From Halorhabdus tiamatea SARL4B (GTDB lineage Archaea; Halobacteriota; Halobacteria; Halobacteriales; Haloarculaceae): a DNA stretch of 64,000 nt. The stretch lies in NCBI RefSeq assembly GCF_000470655.1, contig NC_021913.1:62001-126000 (forward strand), in the 5' to 3' direction. Of this stretch, positions 42,926 through 52,909 are shown one piece after another (within the stretch, counting starts at the first letter, position 1; each line of letters opens with the position of its first letter). A program made the translations under genes and the position numbers. The notes under the pieces were generated by a model. The model saw nothing but the letters and a program-made list of their open reading frames with translations. It did no database searches and had not been told where the DNA came from.

Positions 42926-44464
42926 ATGGACGGACAATACCTCGTGGGGACGGACATCGGGACGAACAGCACGAAGACGATCCTCGTCTCGCCGGAGGGC
43001 GAGGTGCTGGGCACGGGCAATGCCGGCTACGAAGTCGAACAGCCCGAACCCTCCTGGGCCCAGCAGTGGCCCGACGTCTGGGTCGAGGCGACCTACGACT
43101 CCATCCAGCAAGCCATCGACGACGCCGAGGTCGATCCCGCCGACATCCGGGGGATCAGCATCTCTAGCCTCTACGGCGGCGCGGGCGTTCCGATCGACGA
43201 GGACGGGGAGCCGGTCTACCCCTGTCTGATCTGGATGGACCGCCGCGCGACCGACCAGGTCGGGTGGGTCAAGGACAACGTCGACCTCGATCGACTCTTC
43301 GAGATCACCGGCAACTACGTCGATTCGTACTTCGGGTACACCAAGATCCTCTGGCTCAAGGAGAACGAACCCGATGTCTGGGAAGACATCGAGAACTTTG
43401 TCCCCCCGAACAATTACGTCGAGTACGTCATGACCGACGAGTTGGCCGTCGATTACTCCTCAGCCGGCAACGTCGGCGGTGTCTTCGACCTGGAGGCCCT
43501 AGAGTGGTCCGAGGAAGCCTGCGAGATGCTGGGGATTTCGACTGAAAAGTTCCCCGACCGGCTGGTCGCCTCCGACGACATCGTCGGCGAGGTGACCGCC
43601 GAGGCCGCGGAAGAGTGTGGTCTCGAGGAAGGGACGCCGGTGATCGCGGGCGGCGTCGACGCGCCGATGGCGACGCTGGCCGCGGGGGCTTTCGAACGTG
43701 GGGACAACGTGAGCATGATGGGGACTTCGACGTGCTGGGGGACCGTTCACGACGGCGACGGGCTCGCGAAGGAACTGGTCTCGTTCCCCCACGTAGCCAA
43801 CGGCGAGCAAAAAGTCTACACCTTCGGCGGGTCGGCGACGACGGGCGGGCTCATCGAATGGTTCAAGGAAGAGTTCGGCGGCCCCGAGGTCGAGGCGGGC
43901 GAACTCGCCGACATCGACCCCTTCGAACTCCTGAACATGAAGGCAGAGGACGTGTCGCCGGGCTCGGAGGGGCTGGTCGCGCTGCCGTACTTCAAGGGCG
44001 AGCGCTCGCCGATCTGGGACCCCGATTCCCGCGGGATGTTCGTTGGCTTGACGCTATACCACGAGAAGGAGCACCTCTACCGGGCCTTGATGGAGGCAGG
44101 CGGGTACAGCCTCAGGCACAACGTCGAGGTCGCGAAGAACATCGGCGTGCCGCTGAACGACGAGACCCGCGTCGTCGGCGGCGTCTCGAACTCTGAGCTC
44201 TGGATGGACATCCTCGCGGACGTCACCGGCCGGCGAATGGAAGTCCCAGCCGGCGGCGTCGGCGCACCGCTGGGCGACGCCTACCTCGTCGGGGTCGCCA
44301 CCGGACTGTTCGACGATTACGACGCCATCACCGACTGGACCGAGACCGGCGAGGTCTACGAGCCCGACGCCGAGACCCACGAGACCTACGAGGAGTACTA
44401 CGACATCTACAAGCGCCTCTACGAGAACACGAAAGACGAGATGCACCGGCTGACGGAGCTATAG
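42926..44464 (+). CDS. FGGY-family sugar kinase, probable L-ribulokinase
   Basis: 512 aa from MDGQYLVGTDIGTNSTKTIL (phosphate loop). WMDRRATDQVGW and the catalytic base region GGVDAPMATLAAGA match the FGGY fold; GSATTGGLIEWF and VVGGVSNSELWMDILADVTG form the ATP lobe. At 512 aa it is closer to the xylulokinase/gluconokinase size, but linkage to the epimerase favours L-ribulose as substrate. Alternatives: L-xylulose or L-fuculose kinase. Its start lies 6 nt after the epimerase stop. Confidence 0.82.
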   Translation: MDGQYLVGTDIGTNSTKTILVSPEGEVLGTGNAGYEVEQPEPSWAQQWPDVWVEATYDSIQQAIDDAEVDPADIRGISISSLYGGAGVPIDEDGEPVYPCLIWMDRRATDQVGWVKDNVDLDRLFEITGNYVDSYFGYTKILWLKENEPDVWEDIENFVPPNNYVEYVMTDELAVDYSSAGNVGGVFDLEALEWSEEACEMLGISTEKFPDRLVASDDIVGEVTAEAAEECGLEEGTPVIAGGVDAPMATLAAGAFERGDNVSMMGTSTCWGTVHDGDGLAKELVSFPHVANGEQKVYTFGGSATTGGLIEWFKEEFGGPEVEAGELADIDPFELLNMKAEDVSPGSEGLVALPYFKGERSPIWDPDSRGMFVGLTLYHEKEHLYRALMEAGGYSLRHNVEVAKNIGVPLNDETRVVGGVSNSELWMDILADVTGRRMEVPAGGVGAPLGDAYLVGVATGLFDDYDAITDWTETGEVYEPDAETHETYEEYYDIYKRLYENTKDEMHRLTEL

Positions 44465-44505
44465 CGGCGGTCATCTTTTTCGTCGGGCCGTCTTTTTTGG
44501 TCGCG
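44465..44505 (+). terminator. T-rich termination region
   Basis: Two T runs, catctttttcgtc and gtcttttttggtc, directly after the kinase stop and between convergent genes. Archaeal RNA polymerase stops at such U tracts without needing a hairpin. Confidence 0.55.
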
Positions 44506-44511
44506 CCGACG

Positions 44512-46473
44512 CTACTGGCTGTCGATGCCACCGGCGGGCGCGTTCGCGTCGATCCGCAACAGGGTTTCGCCGTCGGTCCAGGTAAGGACGTGTTCCGTGC
44601 CGCTCCGGTCGTACACGGGGCCGGCAACGTCGGGATCGGGTACGACGTCGCCACCACCGCTGACCGTCGCCGGCGGGTAGCCCCACGCGTGGGAGAGCGC
44701 GGCCGTCCCGTCGCTGGCAGGCGCACACCGATCCGTGCCGGTGTCCTCGATTGGGTCGGCTCTGGAGTGCCCGGAAGCGGTTCCCGCGGGGCCGCCGAGG
44801 ACGGCCGTCGCCAGCCACGTCGTGCCCGGGGGGTGCTCGCCGGACAGCGTCGGGACGACCGTCCGGGGGAAGAGCAGGTTCGTGTTCGGCGACTGCAGTT
44901 CGACCGCAGCCTCGCGAGCCCCCTCGAGCGCTCGAAGCAGGCTGTCGCCGACGCCGGTCGCGGCGACCGCAGTTCCTTCCCCGGCGGCGTCCGTGTGACC
45001 GTCCGCCGGAACCGGGAACCCGCCCTCGACGCTGATCAGCTCACGGTCCGTTTCGATGCGGTGGAGGCGGACATGCCATGGCAGGGCCGGCGCGAGCCAG
45101 CTGTCGACCGCGACGTCGTCCCAGGGCTCCCACCGCGAGTGGACGACACCGTCGCTGACCCCGTTTTCGACGATCCGCCGGCGCCGTCGGAACCGCTCGC
45201 CGTCGTCGCTCAGAAGGAACGTGCTGTCGGGCGCCCCACCGAACCGATCGTTCCCGTCGGCCACGTTCGTGCCGAACCGGGTGGAATAGACGAACTTGTT
45301 GTACTTTTCCGGATCGGCCCCGTCCGTGCCGGCACAGAGCGCACACACCTGGTCGCCGTCGGGCTGGATCACCATCCCCGCCGGCCGCTGGGTGGCGACA
45401 CCGTTCGGCCGGTCCGGCACCCGCTCCTCGGCCTGCCAGAAGGGGTGGTCGGCGTCGAGTGCCAACGGGAGGAAGAACTTCATCGCCCAGTACGGCGAGG
45501 ACGGGGAGTTGTAGGGCTCGGTCATCTTCAGCGTCGGGTAGGCGTATCCGAGCGAGAGCACGCCATCAGCGGTGAAAATCGGACGCTCGACCCACCAGCG
45601 CAGGTGCCTGAGCCACCGCGCCTTCAGCTCGCCCCAGGGGAACGCCTCGACGCCGGAGAAGGCCAACGCCCCCCAGAACGCCCCCTGTGCGAACCGGTAG
45701 GTAAGACTCCGGCCGAACGGCAGCGCACTCCCGTCGGCGGCGAACCAGCGATCAAACTCGCCGGCGAACGCCCGGGCGCGCTCGCGGAGCCGGTCGGCCC
45801 GTTCCGGGTCGCGGTCCCCGGCCAGCGTCGCGTACACCAGCCCGTCGGTGTGCAGCTCCCAAGCAGTGTAGTAGTCACAGGCACCCTCGGGGCCGTCACG
45901 GTACCAGCCGTCCTGTAGGGCGAACGATTCGAGGCGATCGAGGTCCCGGCACACCTGTTCGTCGTCCGGGTCCGCCTCGACCGCTCGGAGCCCCTCGTTG
46001 GCGAGCACGCGGAAGAACCGCCAGTTGCCGTCCGGGACGTCCACGTCGTTGATCCCACGCAGCCAGTCGGCGATCGCCGCCCGTGTGTCGACCGAGAGCG
46101 GCTCCCAGAGTTCGTCGCCCGCCAGCGCGAGCGCGACGCCGATCGGGGCCATCTCGACGGCCGTCTGAGAGTGGTCGGTCACCTCGCCCCAGTACTCCTC
46201 GTGGGCCGGATCGGTCCCGGCGGCCAGTCCCGACCGGTAGCGCTCCCAGTGATCGAACGCACCGCCGCCCGCCGCGAGCGGGGCCGCCCCCCACAGGGGT
46301 CGCGCGAACCCCTCGAGTTCCGCCTCCCCCGCCGGGAAGTGCGCGCCAGAAACGCCCGGCCGGACTCTCGCGCCGCCGGGGCTCGCGTACCGTTCTAGCG
46401 GTGCCAGCAACGACCGGACCGCTTCCTGCAGGTCCGTACGGCTCTCCAGGGGGTTACCGTCGAGCGGATGCAT
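44512..46473 (-). CDS. DUF2264 protein, probable polysaccharide-degrading enzyme
   Basis: 653 aa. The N-terminal 350 residues form the all-helical DUF2264 domain: GGGAFDHWERYRSGLAAGTDP, NWRFFRVLANEGLRAV, DGWYRDGPEGACDYYTAWEL, then GRSLTYRFAQGAFWGALAFS. A beta-rich C-terminal domain follows. DUF2264 members are thought to be glycoside hydrolases or lyase-like enzymes acting on uronic-acid-containing glycans (from memory). It is in an operon behind the GH88 gene, a sensible pair for pectin side chains. Confidence 0.82.
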   Translation of the reverse strand: MHPLDGNPLESRTDLQEAVRSLLAPLERYASPGGARVRPGVSGAHFPAGEAELEGFARPLWGAAPLAAGGGAFDHWERYRSGLAAGTDPAHEEYWGEVTDHSQTAVEMAPIGVALALAGDELWEPLSVDTRAAIADWLRGINDVDVPDGNWRFFRVLANEGLRAVEADPDDEQVCRDLDRLESFALQDGWYRDGPEGACDYYTAWELHTDGLVYATLAGDRDPERADRLRERARAFAGEFDRWFAADGSALPFGRSLTYRFAQGAFWGALAFSGVEAFPWGELKARWLRHLRWWVERPIFTADGVLSLGYAYPTLKMTEPYNSPSSPYWAMKFFLPLALDADHPFWQAEERVPDRPNGVATQRPAGMVIQPDGDQVCALCAGTDGADPEKYNKFVYSTRFGTNVADGNDRFGGAPDSTFLLSDDGERFRRRRRIVENGVSDGVVHSRWEPWDDVAVDSWLAPALPWHVRLHRIETDRELISVEGGFPVPADGHTDAAGEGTAVAATGVGDSLLRALEGAREAAVELQSPNTNLLFPRTVVPTLSGEHPPGTTWLATAVLGGPAGTASGHSRADPIEDTGTDRCAPASDGTAALSHAWGYPPATVSGGGDVVPDPDVAGPVYDRSGTEHVLTWTDGETLLRIDANAPAGGIDSQ

Positions 46474-46542
46474 CGTCCGGAGGTTTGCCCGAGCGACCTA
46501 TAAAGCCGTGGGGAAGACGGTGGGACCGTCGGCCTCGCTACG

Positions 46543-47778
46543 CTACCAGTATCGGCGCCAGCTCTCGGTCGCGCGGACCAGCCCCTCGACGTAGAAGTAG
46601 TCACCCCAGACACAGCACTCGTTGTAGTCGCCGTCGCCGCGGGCGTAGGCGGCGTCGGTGAGCAGGCCGTTCGATCGCCCGGGATCGGCCGCGTAGTGTG
46701 CACCCAGTGAGTCGAGCATTTCCAGGGCAGCGTTGCGGTACCGATCAGCGCGCTCGTCCGCGACCGGGAGGACCGAAGCGAGTTCGATTAACCCACAGGC
46801 CGCGATGGCGGCGGCGGAGGTGTCCCGCACCTCGTCATCGTCCGGCGCGTCGAAGTCCCACCGGGGGACGTGGTCAGCCTCGACGCGGTGAAGGTAGTAG
46901 TTGGCGAGCTTGGCAGAGAGCTCGGCGTAGGCCGGCTCGTCGGCGTATTCGGCCACGAGCGCGTAGCCGTAGATGGCCCACGCCTGCCCGCGCGCCCAGC
47001 AAGAGTCGTCGGCGTACCCCTGGTGGGTCTCCCCGCCCAGCGGTTCGCCCGACGCCACGTCGCACTGGAAGGTGTGGAACGTCGACCCGTCCGGTCGGAC
47101 GATGTGCTCGGCGTTCGTCCTGGCGTGGGTCTCGGCGATGGCAGCGTAGGCGTCGTTGCCCGTGATCTCGCTGGCCCAGAACAGCAGTGGGAGGTTCATC
47201 ATCGTGTCGACGATCATCCGGCCGTGGACCCACTCGTCGTCCTCGGGTCGGTCGGGGTCGCCCCAGGCCTGAATCAGTCCCGGGGCGTCCCAGAATCGGT
47301 CGGCCAGGTAGTCGGCAGCCGTGACAGCCATCTCCCGGTACCGATCTTTTCCCGTCACCTTGTGTCCGGCGACGGCCGAGAGCGTATAGAGGAACCCCAG
47401 GTCGTGCGTCAGCACGTTGCCCGACTCGAGCCGTCGGTCGAACGTTCGTAACTGAGTCTCGGCCGCGTCACGGAACCGCTCGCGGCCGGTCACCTCGTGG
47501 GCAAGCCAGCACTGCCCGGTCCAGAACGAGGTGGTCCACCCATCGGCGTTGTCCGTGGGCTGGTAGACGAGATCTGTGCTGGAGGGAGCCGGGAACCGGT
47601 CGTAGAACTGGTCGACGTTGTCGTCGATCCGGTCGACCGCGTCGGCCAACCGCGTCTCCAGGTCGGCGTGTTCGATCGCGGGGCGCTCGGCGTATCGCTC
47701 GGGAACGCCCTCGTCGGTCACTGTCGCTGCAAGTACCGATGGTGCCCGGGGCATCACCTGCGTGGTGTACCCCTCCAC
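46543..47778 (-). CDS. GH88-family unsaturated uronyl hydrolase
   Basis: 411 aa; an alternative start at 47754 (MPRAPSVLAATV) removes 8 residues. (alpha/alpha)6 barrel motifs: GWTTSFWTGQCWLAHE, LTHDLGFLYTLSAVAGH with the catalytic Asp, WVHGRMIVDTMMNLPLLFWA (second Asp), HQGYADDSCWARGQAWAIYG and CVWGDYFYVEGL. It hydrates the enol ether of delta-4,5-unsaturated glucuronic or galacturonic ends made by lyases. No lyase is in view, so the substrate must be supplied elsewhere. It is divergent from the aldo/keto reductase. Confidence 0.88.
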   Translation of the reverse strand: MEGYTTQVMPRAPSVLAATVTDEGVPERYAERPAIEHADLETRLADAVDRIDDNVDQFYDRFPAPSSTDLVYQPTDNADGWTTSFWTGQCWLAHEVTGRERFRDAAETQLRTFDRRLESGNVLTHDLGFLYTLSAVAGHKVTGKDRYREMAVTAADYLADRFWDAPGLIQAWGDPDRPEDDEWVHGRMIVDTMMNLPLLFWASEITGNDAYAAIAETHARTNAEHIVRPDGSTFHTFQCDVASGEPLGGETHQGYADDSCWARGQAWAIYGYALVAEYADEPAYAELSAKLANYYLHRVEADHVPRWDFDAPDDDEVRDTSAAAIAACGLIELASVLPVADERADRYRNAALEMLDSLGAHYAADPGRSNGLLTDAAYARGDGDYNECCVWGDYFYVEGLVRATESWRRYW

Positions 47779-47845
47779 TCATAAAGCCGTCGAGGGGACG
47801 GAGACTTCCCAAAAACTAATGCTCCAGTTACTGTGCAATCAGGTG

Positions 47846-48664
47846 ATGCAGCTATCCGAGAACGATTTCCCGGCGATCGGACTGGGGACGTGGCAAAACA
47901 CCGATCCGGAGGAGTGCGCCAACAGCGTCCGGACGGCACTCGAGATAGGGTACCGGCACGTCGATACCGCCCACTACTACGGGAACGAGGAGAGTGTCGG
48001 TCGCGGGATCCACGCGGCGGACGTTGACCGCGACGACGTCGTCGTCGCCTCCAAGGTCCACGCCGAGAAGTTCGGACTGGACTACGACGGGGTGATCGAG
48101 GGAGCGAAAAAGAGTTGTGAGCGGATGGACCTGGAGTACCTCGACGTTCTCTACGTCCACTGGCCGGTGCTCGAATACGATACCGAGGAGACGCTTTCGG
48201 CGTTTGAGCAGCTCAAGGACGACGGAGTCATCGACCACATTGGACTCAGTAACTACTCGATAAATCTCCTCGACGAAGCGCTGTCGGTGCTCGAGGAGCC
48301 GCCGCTCACGCTCCAGATGGAGATGCACCCGTTCTGCCACCAGGACGAGGTCCTCGGGTACGCCCAGAAACACGACATCCGGCTGATCGCCTATTCGCCG
48401 CTTGCGCGCGGTCATGTCTTCGAGAGTGACGTGATCCATGAGATCGCGGAGAAACACGGCGTGAGCGAGGCACAGGTCTCGATCGCCTGGCTCCTCTCGA
48501 AGGACAACGTCAGCGTGATTCCGAAAGCCAGGGGCGAGGCACACATCCGTGACAACATGCGCGCGGTCGATCTCACCCTCGACGAGGCAGACATCGAGCG
48601 CATCGACGACATCGACCGCCGGGAGCGCTACGTGGAACGCGACGATTCACCCTGGCTCGCCTAG
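47846..48664 (+). CDS. Aldo/keto reductase
   Basis: 272 aa from MQLSENDFPAIGLGTWQNTD; upstream Met at 47819 is less likely. Catalytic tetrad: Asp40 and Tyr45 in VDTAHYYGNE, Lys70 in VVASKVHAE, His105 in YVHWP. NADP-binding IPKARGEAHIRDN near the C-terminus. NAD(P)H-dependent reductase of aldehydes or ketoses; in this locus it may reduce or oxidise arabinose or uronate-derived sugars. Next to an aldose-epimerase-like gene on the same strand. Confidence 0.85.
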   Translation: MQLSENDFPAIGLGTWQNTDPEECANSVRTALEIGYRHVDTAHYYGNEESVGRGIHAADVDRDDVVVASKVHAEKFGLDYDGVIEGAKKSCERMDLEYLDVLYVHWPVLEYDTEETLSAFEQLKDDGVIDHIGLSNYSINLLDEALSVLEEPPLTLQMEMHPFCHQDEVLGYAQKHDIRLIAYSPLARGHVFESDVIHEIAEKHGVSEAQVSIAWLLSKDNVSVIPKARGEAHIRDNMRAVDLTLDEADIERIDDIDRRERYVERDDSPWLA

Positions 48665-48749
48665 CGGCGGGACGGTGCCGCCTCTGGTCCGGCAGTCTTA
48701 TGCGCTTGCTGGCGGTTGGGTCCGCTGTGGGATCGAACCACGGAGAACC

Positions 48750-49664
48750 ATGAGTCACGTTACTGTCGAAGAGGTCACCGACGAGCGCTGGATCAACGCC
48801 GTCCACGTGTCGAACGGGACGATCGAACTGCTCGCCCCGACGACGGTCGGCCCGCGGATCGCCCGCTTCGGGTTCGAGGGTGCTCGAAACGAGTTCCGCG
48901 TCTTCCCGGAGCCCCGCGAGGAGTGGCCCCTAGTCGGCGGTCATCGGCTCTGGCACGGGCCGGAGTACGCCCCACGGACTCACCAGCCCGACCTCGAACC
49001 GATCGACGCCGAGGTGATCGACGACGGGGTCGCCCTCCGGCGCGGGGCCGACAAGGGAACCGGGATCGAGAAGGCGATCACGGTCAGGATGGGATCGGGG
49101 GCGAGTGTCGAGATCACCCACGAACTGACCAACCGCGGCGTCTGGCCCGTCGAGTTCGCGCCGTGGGGACTCAGTGTTCTAAAACCGGGCGGAACGGCTG
49201 TTATCCCGCTCAGCCCGCAGGCCGAGGAGGACAGCCTGTTGCCCGACCGGTCGATCACCTTTTGGCCGTACACCACGCCGGGGGACAATCGCCTCGCGTA
49301 CGGCGAGGAGCGGGTCCTCGTCGCCCAGGAGACCGACTCCGATGGGCCGCTGAAGATCGGCACGTCCGCCGGCGACGCCTGGGTCGCCTACGTCAACGAC
49401 GGCCATGCCTTCCGGAAGGACGTCAGTGTCGATCCGGCCGGGACGTATCCCGACCGCGGCTGTGGCGCGGAGGTCTACACTGACGGGGAGATCCTGGAAT
49501 TGGAGACGCTCGGCCCGCTTCGAACCGTCGAGCCGGGCGAGGCCGTCGAACACGTCGAGACCTGGACACTGGCCAAGGGGGTCCCGAGGGGCGACCGACA
49601 TCTCGCTCGACGCCATCTGAGCCGACCCGCCGACAGGCAGCCGCCGATCCTCACGGTGGGATAG
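48750..49664 (+). CDS. DUF4380-like, galactose-mutarotase-fold protein
   Basis: 304 aa from MSHVTVEEVTDERWINAVHV. TIELLAPTTVGPRIARFGFE opens a beta-sandwich typical of aldose 1-epimerase relatives; GGHRLWHGPEYAPRTHQPDL and VEITHELTNRGVWPVEFAPW are diagnostic for the DUF4380-type proteins. A conserved His and Glu suggest sugar binding or mutarotation of an arabinose product. It lies 85 nt after the reductase gene. Confidence 0.72.
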   Translation: MSHVTVEEVTDERWINAVHVSNGTIELLAPTTVGPRIARFGFEGARNEFRVFPEPREEWPLVGGHRLWHGPEYAPRTHQPDLEPIDAEVIDDGVALRRGADKGTGIEKAITVRMGSGASVEITHELTNRGVWPVEFAPWGLSVLKPGGTAVIPLSPQAEEDSLLPDRSITFWPYTTPGDNRLAYGEERVLVAQETDSDGPLKIGTSAGDAWVAYVNDGHAFRKDVSVDPAGTYPDRGCGAEVYTDGEILELETLGPLRTVEPGEAVEHVETWTLAKGVPRGDRHLARRHLSRPADRQPPILTVG

Positions 49665-49677
49665 GAACGCCGCTCTG

Positions 49678-51663
49678 TCAGTCCGTATCGACGGTGATGG
49701 CCCCGAGCCCGGCGTCGGTCACCCCAACGTCGAAGCCGTCGATTGGATTCGATCCGACGATCCACTCCGTTCCGGCTGGAAGGTCCACTGACACCGGCGA
49801 TCCGGTGAAGTTTGTCACCCAGACGTATCCGTCGCGTTCGGCCACGGCCACGCCGTCGGGAAGCACTGGTGTCCGTTCGACGTCCGCCCGCACGAGCAAC
49901 GACTCGACCAGCGCGTCGGCCAGGTCAGCGCCGGGCCAGACGCCACTCCAGATCGCCGATCCCGCCCCCTGCTCATTCTCGACGATGGCGGGCGTCCCGT
50001 CGACTGCCCCGGTGTGCTCGCCACGAACCGTGGCCCCGTCAGGATCGAACCGCTCGGCCCACGTCCGGTAGTCGTAGGTATCGCCGTCGTAGGTGACACG
50101 CGTCTCGAAGTCGGCGGGGAGCGTCTCGTGGCGGTCGACGGTCGCCCCGAGGAGATCGGCCAGCGGCCCAGGCTGGGGGGCGTCAGGGAGCTTGTTGTAC
50201 GGGTCCTTCTCGCCGGTCCGGATCCCACACAAGAGGTGGCCGCCCTCGGCGACGTAGGACTCCAGGCGGTCGGCAAGATCGTCGGCCACAAGATGCAGCG
50301 ACGGGGCGACGACGGCCGCGTATCCCGAGGGATCCCGATCAGGAGGGATCACATCGACCTGAACGCCCCGGCGGCGCAGCGCCCGGTAATACGTCCCGAC
50401 GTGGTCCCAGTAGTCGAAGTCGGGCGAATGCGGCTGGATCGAGGTCGCCCAGAGATCGTCGTAGCGGTGTAAGAGAGCCACCGGCGCATCGACTGGTTCG
50501 AGATCAAACAACTCCTCAGCGGCCCGGCTCGCATCGGCATGGCCGCGATCCGGTGAGCCGTCTTGCTTCCGGAGGCCAGCGTGATACTGCTCCTGGCCCT
50601 CCCGACATCGCCGCCAGCGGAAGTACATGACGGCGTCGCCACCGTGGGCGACCGCGTGGTGGGCCCAGAGCCGCATCGCTCCCTCGGCGGGTTGAGGAGA
50701 GTGGGGCGGCCAGTTGATGTCGCCCGGCTGCTGTTCCATCACCCAGAACGGCTTGCCGAGCGCGCCCCGATAGAGGTCGTGGCTCAGCCCCACCTGTCGG
50801 GGGTCGCCCGCCCGGTATTCGTCGACGGTCGGGTTCTCCTTCGCCTGCACACTTCCGGTCGGGTAGGAGTCCCAGGAAACCAGATCGAGGTCCTCGGCCA
50901 CGTCGAAGGCGTCCAGATCGGGGAACTGCCCCATGAAGTTGTGCGTCACGAACCACTCGTCATTGTGCTCCCGGAGGATGTCAGCTTGCAAGCGGTTGTA
51001 GGCGACGACGCTGTCGCTCGCGAATCGATGGTATTCCAGGAGACGGGAGGGATGGTGACCGGCGGGCGTCTCACGTGGCGGGTCGATCTCGTGAAAGCCG
51101 GTGAGGTGTTGACTCCAGAACGTCGTCCCCCACGTCTCGTTGAGATCGTTGATCGAATCATAGCGGTCTCGGAGCCAGTCGCGAAACTCCGTCGCGCAGT
51201 CGTCACAGTAGCACCGGACCGTCCCGTGACAGCCGAACTCGTTGTCAGTCTGCCACCCGGTGACGTACGGATTGTCGGCGAAGTGATTGGCGAGTTTCGA
51301 GACGATTCGACGCGTCTCCTCGCGGTAGGCCGGCGAGTTGAAACAGTAGTGGCGGCGACTGCCGTAGTCTCTGACGGTACCATCGGCTTCTTCCTGGAGG
51401 ATTTCCGGGCGCTCGTCGACCAGCCACTTCGGCGGCGTCGCGGTCGGCGTACACAGGACGGCCTGCATACCGTATTCGCCCACGAGGTCGACAGCGGCCT
51501 CGAGCCACTCCAGATCGAACTCCCCTCGCTGCGGTTCGATCCGTGACCAGGCGAACTCGCCCATCCGGACGTACTCTAGGCCGGCGTCGGCCATCTCCTG
51601 GACGTCTTCCTCCCAGCGATCTCGCGGCCAGTGCTCCGGAAAGTAACAGACTCCGATCGACAT
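49678..51663 (-). CDS. GH42 beta-galactosidase
   Basis: 661 aa. TIM barrel with acid/base Glu142 in WQTDNEFG and nucleophile Glu310 in FWVMEQQPG. Zinc cluster candidates in GCHGTVRCYCDDC and the later WRRCREGQEQY segment. A trimerisation domain (VDAPVALLHRYDDLWATSIQ) and a C-terminal beta domain follow. No signal peptide, so cytoplasmic. Removes beta-galactosyl (or alpha-L-arabinopyranosyl) ends from imported oligomers, for example from arabinogalactan. Confidence 0.93.
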   Translation of the reverse strand: MSIGVCYFPEHWPRDRWEEDVQEMADAGLEYVRMGEFAWSRIEPQRGEFDLEWLEAAVDLVGEYGMQAVLCTPTATPPKWLVDERPEILQEEADGTVRDYGSRRHYCFNSPAYREETRRIVSKLANHFADNPYVTGWQTDNEFGCHGTVRCYCDDCATEFRDWLRDRYDSINDLNETWGTTFWSQHLTGFHEIDPPRETPAGHHPSRLLEYHRFASDSVVAYNRLQADILREHNDEWFVTHNFMGQFPDLDAFDVAEDLDLVSWDSYPTGSVQAKENPTVDEYRAGDPRQVGLSHDLYRGALGKPFWVMEQQPGDINWPPHSPQPAEGAMRLWAHHAVAHGGDAVMYFRWRRCREGQEQYHAGLRKQDGSPDRGHADASRAAEELFDLEPVDAPVALLHRYDDLWATSIQPHSPDFDYWDHVGTYYRALRRRGVQVDVIPPDRDPSGYAAVVAPSLHLVADDLADRLESYVAEGGHLLCGIRTGEKDPYNKLPDAPQPGPLADLLGATVDRHETLPADFETRVTYDGDTYDYRTWAERFDPDGATVRGEHTGAVDGTPAIVENEQGAGSAIWSGVWPGADLADALVESLLVRADVERTPVLPDGVAVAERDGYVWVTNFTGSPVSVDLPAGTEWIVGSNPIDGFDVGVTDAGLGAITVDTD

Positions 51664-51823
51664 ACTCCAGGGCTCTCCGGCCAGTCGCTAAAGTGTTTCC
51701 GTCACGTGGCCTGGTGATCGATCGTCCGAAGCACCTATCGAGAACAGCCCTGGACGACACAGGGTGCCGTCCCGTGGAGTTCAACGCGACGGCGAGTCGA
51801 CACACACCCGGTCGAGCAGCCGA

Positions 51824-52909
51824 TCACCGTGGCATGTCGTCGGCTTCGTCCTCGATTTCCGGGCTGTCCCAGTACTCGTGGTCTTCGAGCGCCCGATAAC
51901 ACATGACCCGATGATCGCCCTCGTCGTCCATCTCGGTCACCGGCGGACGCTGCTTGCAGACCTCGCGAGCTTCGGGACACCGGGTGTGGAACCGACAGCC
52001 AGTCGGTGGGTTCCGCGGATCCGGGATGTCGATCTTCCGGAGCGGCGAGCGGGCCTCAGCATCCGCGTCGGGATCAAGGTTCGGCGCGGCCCACATGAGT
52101 ACCTTCGTGTAGGGGTGCTGTGGGTTCTCTAAGACCTCGTCGATCGGCCCCACCTCGACGAGCTCGCCCAGGTACATGACGCCAATGCGACCATCGGCCT
52201 TCCCCGTGATGTAACTCGCGTTCGAGAGGTTATGGCTGACGAACAGATAGGAGGTGTCGAACTGGTCCTGAAGTTCGAGCATGAGGTCCATCATGTCGAT
52301 CCGCAGAGAGACGTCCAGCGCCGATACCGCCTCGTCGGCCAGGATGAGGTCGGGGTTCATCAGCAGCGCGCGGATGAGTGCCACACGCTGTTTCTCGCCG
52401 CCGGAAAGCTGGTGTGGGAAGCGATTGGCGTAGTCCTGCGGCGGTTCCATCCCGACGCGGGAGAGCATCTCGTGGATGCGCTCACGCCGATCGAAGGCGT
52501 CCATCCCAGGATTCGTGATCCGGAGGGGCACGTTGAGAGTGTGCATCACCGTCTTGTTCGGGTTGAGCGACGCACCCGGGTCCTGGTGGATGATCTGTAA
52601 CGAGCGACGGATCTCGTCGAAGGGAATATCGGCGTCGCCGCCGAAGTCGCGGGCCTCCCAGATGTCCTGACCCTTGTAAGTAACGCTGCCGCTTGTGGGC
52701 CGTTGGACGCCGATCGCCGTCTTCCCGAGCGTGGTCTTGCCACAGCCACTCTCGCCGACCAGCGCGACGACATCGTTCTCCTCGACGTCGAGAGTAACGC
52801 CGTCGACCGCCTGAACTACGTCGGTGTTACGGGAGAAGATGCCCGAATCGGTCTCGAAGTGGACCTCGACATTCGTCATCGAGACGACGTGTTCGCTCTC
52901 GCTACTCAT
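51824..52909 (-). CDS. ABC importer ATPase (DppF/OppF type)
   Basis: 361 aa. Walker A GESGCGKTT at 52-60, signature LSGGEKQRVALIRALL, Walker B LILADEAVSALD, and the oligopeptide ABC C-terminal extension with CRFHTRCPEAREVCKQ, an iron-sulphur-like Cys pattern. It overlaps dppD by 8 nt. Powers uptake of oligosaccharide (or peptide); in this locus arabino-oligosaccharide is likely. Confidence 0.92.
   Translation of the reverse strand: MSSESEHVVSMTNVEVHFETDSGIFSRNTDVVQAVDGVTLDVEENDVVALVGESGCGKTTLGKTAIGVQRPTSGSVTYKGQDIWEARDFGGDADIPFDEIRRSLQIIHQDPGASLNPNKTVMHTLNVPLRITNPGMDAFDRRERIHEMLSRVGMEPPQDYANRFPHQLSGGEKQRVALIRALLMNPDLILADEAVSALDVSLRIDMMDLMLELQDQFDTSYLFVSHNLSNASYITGKADGRIGVMYLGELVEVGPIDEVLENPQHPYTKVLMWAAPNLDPDADAEARSPLRKIDIPDPRNPPTGCRFHTRCPEAREVCKQRPPVTEMDDEGDHRVMCYRALEDHEYWDSPEIEDEADDMPR

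Noticed and set aside
44497-45918. A 473-codon open frame antisense to DUF2264
   Set aside because: Arg/Pro/Gly-rich shadow of a GC-rich gene without motifs.
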